Source: Orlajensenia flava (GTDB lineage Bacteria; Actinomycetota; Actinomycetes; Actinomycetales; Microbacteriaceae). From it: a stretch of DNA of 64,000 nt. Shown piece by piece: positions 62,024-64,000 of the stretch. The translations under genes were made by a program, and so were the position numbers. Below the pieces are notes generated by a model that was not told the DNA's origin, searched no databases, and saw only the letters and a program-made list of their open reading frames with translations. The stretch covers positions 229,607 through 293,606 of the forward strand of contig NZ_SSSN01000009.1 in NCBI RefSeq assembly GCF_004801905.1, written 5' to 3'. Every line of letters begins with the position of its first letter. Positions within the stretch are counted from its first letter, which is position 1.

Positions 62024-63715
62024 TTGACTGACGATGGCCGCCTGCTCGCAGGCCGCTACCGTGTTGGTGAACTCATCGGCCGCGGCGGCATGTCCGAGGT
62101 GCACCTCGGAACGGACACCAGGCTGAGCCGGACAGTGGCGATCAAGCTGCTCAAGTCGTCGCTCGCCCTCGACCCGGCCTTCCGCACGCGGTTCCGCCAA
62201 GAGGCTCAGGCAGCGGCGCGGATGGCGCATCCCACCATCGTGCGCGTGTTCGACGCCGGCGAGGAGACCGTCACCGACACGTCGGGCCACGACACGCAGC
62301 AGCCCTTCATCATCATGGAGTACGTCGACGGGCGCATGCTCAAGGACGTCATCCGCGGGGGTGCGCTTGAGTCGTCGGAGGCCGTCCGCATCCTCGAGGG
62401 CGTCCTGACCGCGCTCGAGTACTCGCACCGCGCCGGCGTCGTGCACCGCGACATCAAGCCCGGCAACATCATGATCACCAAGTCCGGACAGGTGAAGGTG
62501 ATGGACTTCGGCATCGCCCGGGCCATCTCCGACTCGTCGACGACGGTCGCGCAGACCACCGCCATCCTCGGCACGGCCTCCTACTTCTCGCCCGAGCAGG
62601 CCAAGGGCGAGCTCGTCGACGCGCGCACCGACCTCTACTCCGCCGGCGTCGTGCTGTTCGAGATGCTCACGGGTCGCCCGCCGTTCCGCGGCGACACTCC
62701 GGTGGCCGTCGCCTATCAGCACGTGAGCGAGACGGCGAGCAAGCCGAGTTCCATCAACCAGAACGTCTCGCCCGCGCTCGACATGGTCGTGGCGAAGGCG
62801 CTCGCGAAGGATCGCTTCGACCGCTACCAGACCGCGGCCGAGTTCCGGGGCGACCTCGAGATCGCCGCATCCGGCAAGCTGCCCATCCACAAGCAGAGTG
62901 AGGAGGCGAACCTCTTCGGAACGCCGCCTCCCATCACCACCGGCACCGAGCTCGCCTTCAAGCAGCTCTCCGAAGACCAGCGGATGGTGCGCACCCAGCG
63001 GCGGCCGCCGGCCATCTGGGTCTGGGCAGGCATCCTCAGCGTCATCGTCATCATCGCCGCCGTCATGTTCTGGGTGTTCAACCTGGCTCCGTCGAGCGAC
63101 ATCCCGTCGTCGTCGCGCGAGGTGCCGTCGATCACCGGACTCACCTTCGAGGATGCCTCGGCCAAGCTCGCCGACCGCGACCTGTCTGCGACGCAGGTGC
63201 CCGAGCCGAGCGCGACCGTGGAGAAGGGCAAGGTCACCCGCACCGATCCACCGTCGGGCGAGACCGTCGCTCCCGGAACGTACATCACCGTGTACGTGTC
63301 GACCGGCAAGGAGCAGGTGACCGTGCCCGACGTCACCAACAAGCCCATCGCGGATGCGCAGGCCGCCATCACCGGAGCCGGTATGGCGGTGGGTGCGGTC
63401 AGCAAGGAGAACTCGCCGACGATCGCAACGGATGTCGTGCTCCGCACGAACCCGGTCGGTGCCACGGCGGTCGACTCGGGTTCGACGATCGACTTCGTCG
63501 TCTCGAGCGGGCTCGTGACGCTGCCCGACCTCACGGGTCAGTCGTTGAGCGCCGCGACGGACATCCTCCAGGGATCCAATCTGCAACTGACGGCCAACCC
63601 GAAGCCCGACACCTCGTGCAAGCAGAAGCCGAACCAGCCGATCACGTCTCAGTCGATCGCGCCGGGCGACGTGCCGCAGAAGTCCACCGTCGACGTCGTC
63701 TACTGTTCCGGCTGA
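62024..63715 (+). CDS. pknB: Ser/Thr kinase PknB with three PASTA domains
   Basis: 563 residues from an unusual TTG start at 62024, supported by GAGGAG 6-7 bases upstream and by GRYRVGELIGRGGMSEVH. Kinase domain about 1-275 ([28 protein letters not shown]). A membrane segment lies at about 330-352, followed by three PASTA domains (near 362-430, 431-495, 496-563). The last PASTA has Cys in TSCKQK and VVYCSG that may form a disulfide. The kinase senses muropeptides or lipid II and controls cell-wall growth. Confidence 0.95.
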   Translation: MTDDGRLLAGRYRVGELIGRGGMSEVHLGTDTRLSRTVAIKLLKSSLALDPAFRTRFRQEAQAAARMAHPTIVRVFDAGEETVTDTSGHDTQQPFIIMEYVDGRMLKDVIRGGALESSEAVRILEGVLTALEYSHRAGVVHRDIKPGNIMITKSGQVKVMDFGIARAISDSSTTVAQTTAILGTASYFSPEQAKGELVDARTDLYSAGVVLFEMLTGRPPFRGDTPVAVAYQHVSETASKPSSINQNVSPALDMVVAKALAKDRFDRYQTAAEFRGDLEIAASGKLPIHKQSEEANLFGTPPPITTGTELAFKQLSEDQRMVRTQRRPPAIWVWAGILSVIVIIAAVMFWVFNLAPSSDIPSSSREVPSITGLTFEDASAKLADRDLSATQVPEPSATVEKGKVTRTDPPSGETVAPGTYITVYVSTGKEQVTVPDVTNKPIADAQAAITGAGMAVGAVSKENSPTIATDVVLRTNPVGATAVDSGSTIDFVVSSGLVTLPDLTGQSLSAATDILQGSNLQLTANPKPDTSCKQKPNQPITSQSIAPGDVPQKSTVDVVYCSG

Positions 63716-63731
63716 TCCGCTGCTCTCCATC

Positions 63732-64000
63732 GCTGGTTGAGTAGCGAGCGACGAAGGAGTACGCGTATCGAAACCCGCCACTTGCACATGCGAGGGCCTC
63801 GATACGCGGAGCCGCTCCGCGTCTGCAGTGGCATTGCTGGTTGAGTAGCGAGCGACGAAGGAGCACGCGTATCGAAACCCGCCGGTCGCAAGTGCGAGGG
63901 CCTCGATTCGCGAAGCCGCTTCGCGTCTGCAGTGGCACCGCTGGTTGAGTAGCCCGCGAGCGCAGCGAGCAGGCGTATCAGTGATTGGCTGGTGTGGTTC
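63732..64000. repeat. 104-bp tandem intergenic repeat, three units (last cut by window edge)
   Basis: Units begin GCTGGTTGAGTAGC at 63732, 63836 and 63940. Each contains CGTATCGAAACCCGCC and a later GGGCCTCGAT, which pair. The hairpin in unit 1 is CGCGGAG-CCG-CTCCGCG and in unit 2 CGCGAAG-CCG-CTTCGCG, so one stem pair changed on both sides. The third unit is cut by the window edge. No gene starts in this 285-bp stretch. Confidence 0.75.

Noticed and set aside
63732-64000. Possible CRISPR array
   Set aside because: Units are about 104 bp with no unique spacers; it is a plain tandem repeat.

Overview
The window is very GC-rich, dense DNA with many GTG starts and 4-bp ATGA/GTGA gene overlaps. 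It carries nucS, PASTA-domain kinases and small proteins that I know mainly from Microbacteriaceae. It is best read as chromosome of a Microbacteriaceae-like actinobacterium (Leifsonia, Microbacterium and relatives); the genus is not determinable from what I see. The last 9 kb (fhaA, fhaB, pstP, rodA, pbpA, a Ser/Thr kinase, pknB) is the cell-growth signalling cluster that in actinobacteria usually lies near the replication origin. No rRNA, transposase, prophage or CRISPR array is visible.

Layout. 0-6 kb: the end of a MATE exporter, an M20 amidohydrolase, a LacI regulator divergent from an MFS exporter with a striking tandem operator between them, then the mismatch endonuclease nucS. 6-17.7 kb: a secreted beta-helix protein, an HAD phosphatase with an SMP-30 lactonase, a TetR regulator, a lipoprotein, an orphan Ser/Thr kinase, an alpha/beta hydrolase, an EamA permease, a DUF1622 protein, a non-specific endonuclease and an SGNH hydrolase. 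18-29.3 kb: a PHP phosphoesterase, small membrane proteins, a cytochrome b561-like protein, a DUF1023 hydrolase, a PLP decarboxylase, an MFS/TetR pair, a glutathione peroxidase and a GH36 alpha-galactosidase.

29.3-39 kb looks like an accessory patch. It has small orphan genes, two MarR regulators each divergent from a small enzyme across a palindromic operator, a BLUF photoreceptor, SDR and VOC proteins, YihY, and at least two gene remnants. 39-43 kb holds a J-domain membrane protein and PEP carboxylase (ppc).

43-50 kb is a glycan-uptake operon on the minus strand: lipoprotein binding protein, two permeases, two GH130 enzymes and an SGNH esterase, facing a LacI regulator. No ABC ATPase is encoded with it, so a shared ATPase is presumably used. 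51.5-54.8 kb is a coupled beta-phosphoglucomutase-like and GH65 phosphorylase pair that would feed glucose-6-phosphate. Between them lie a sugar-nucleotide-type epimerase and a tRNA-Leu(CAG).

A recurring theme is structured intergenic DNA: inverted repeats, alternating half-site elements, tandem repeats that run into the 3' ends of genes, and a 104-bp tandem repeat at the right edge whose hairpin shows a paired compensatory change. I found no convincing new multigene defence or mobile system. The most interesting items are these repeats, the GH130 operon and the kinase with an extra C-terminal domain.
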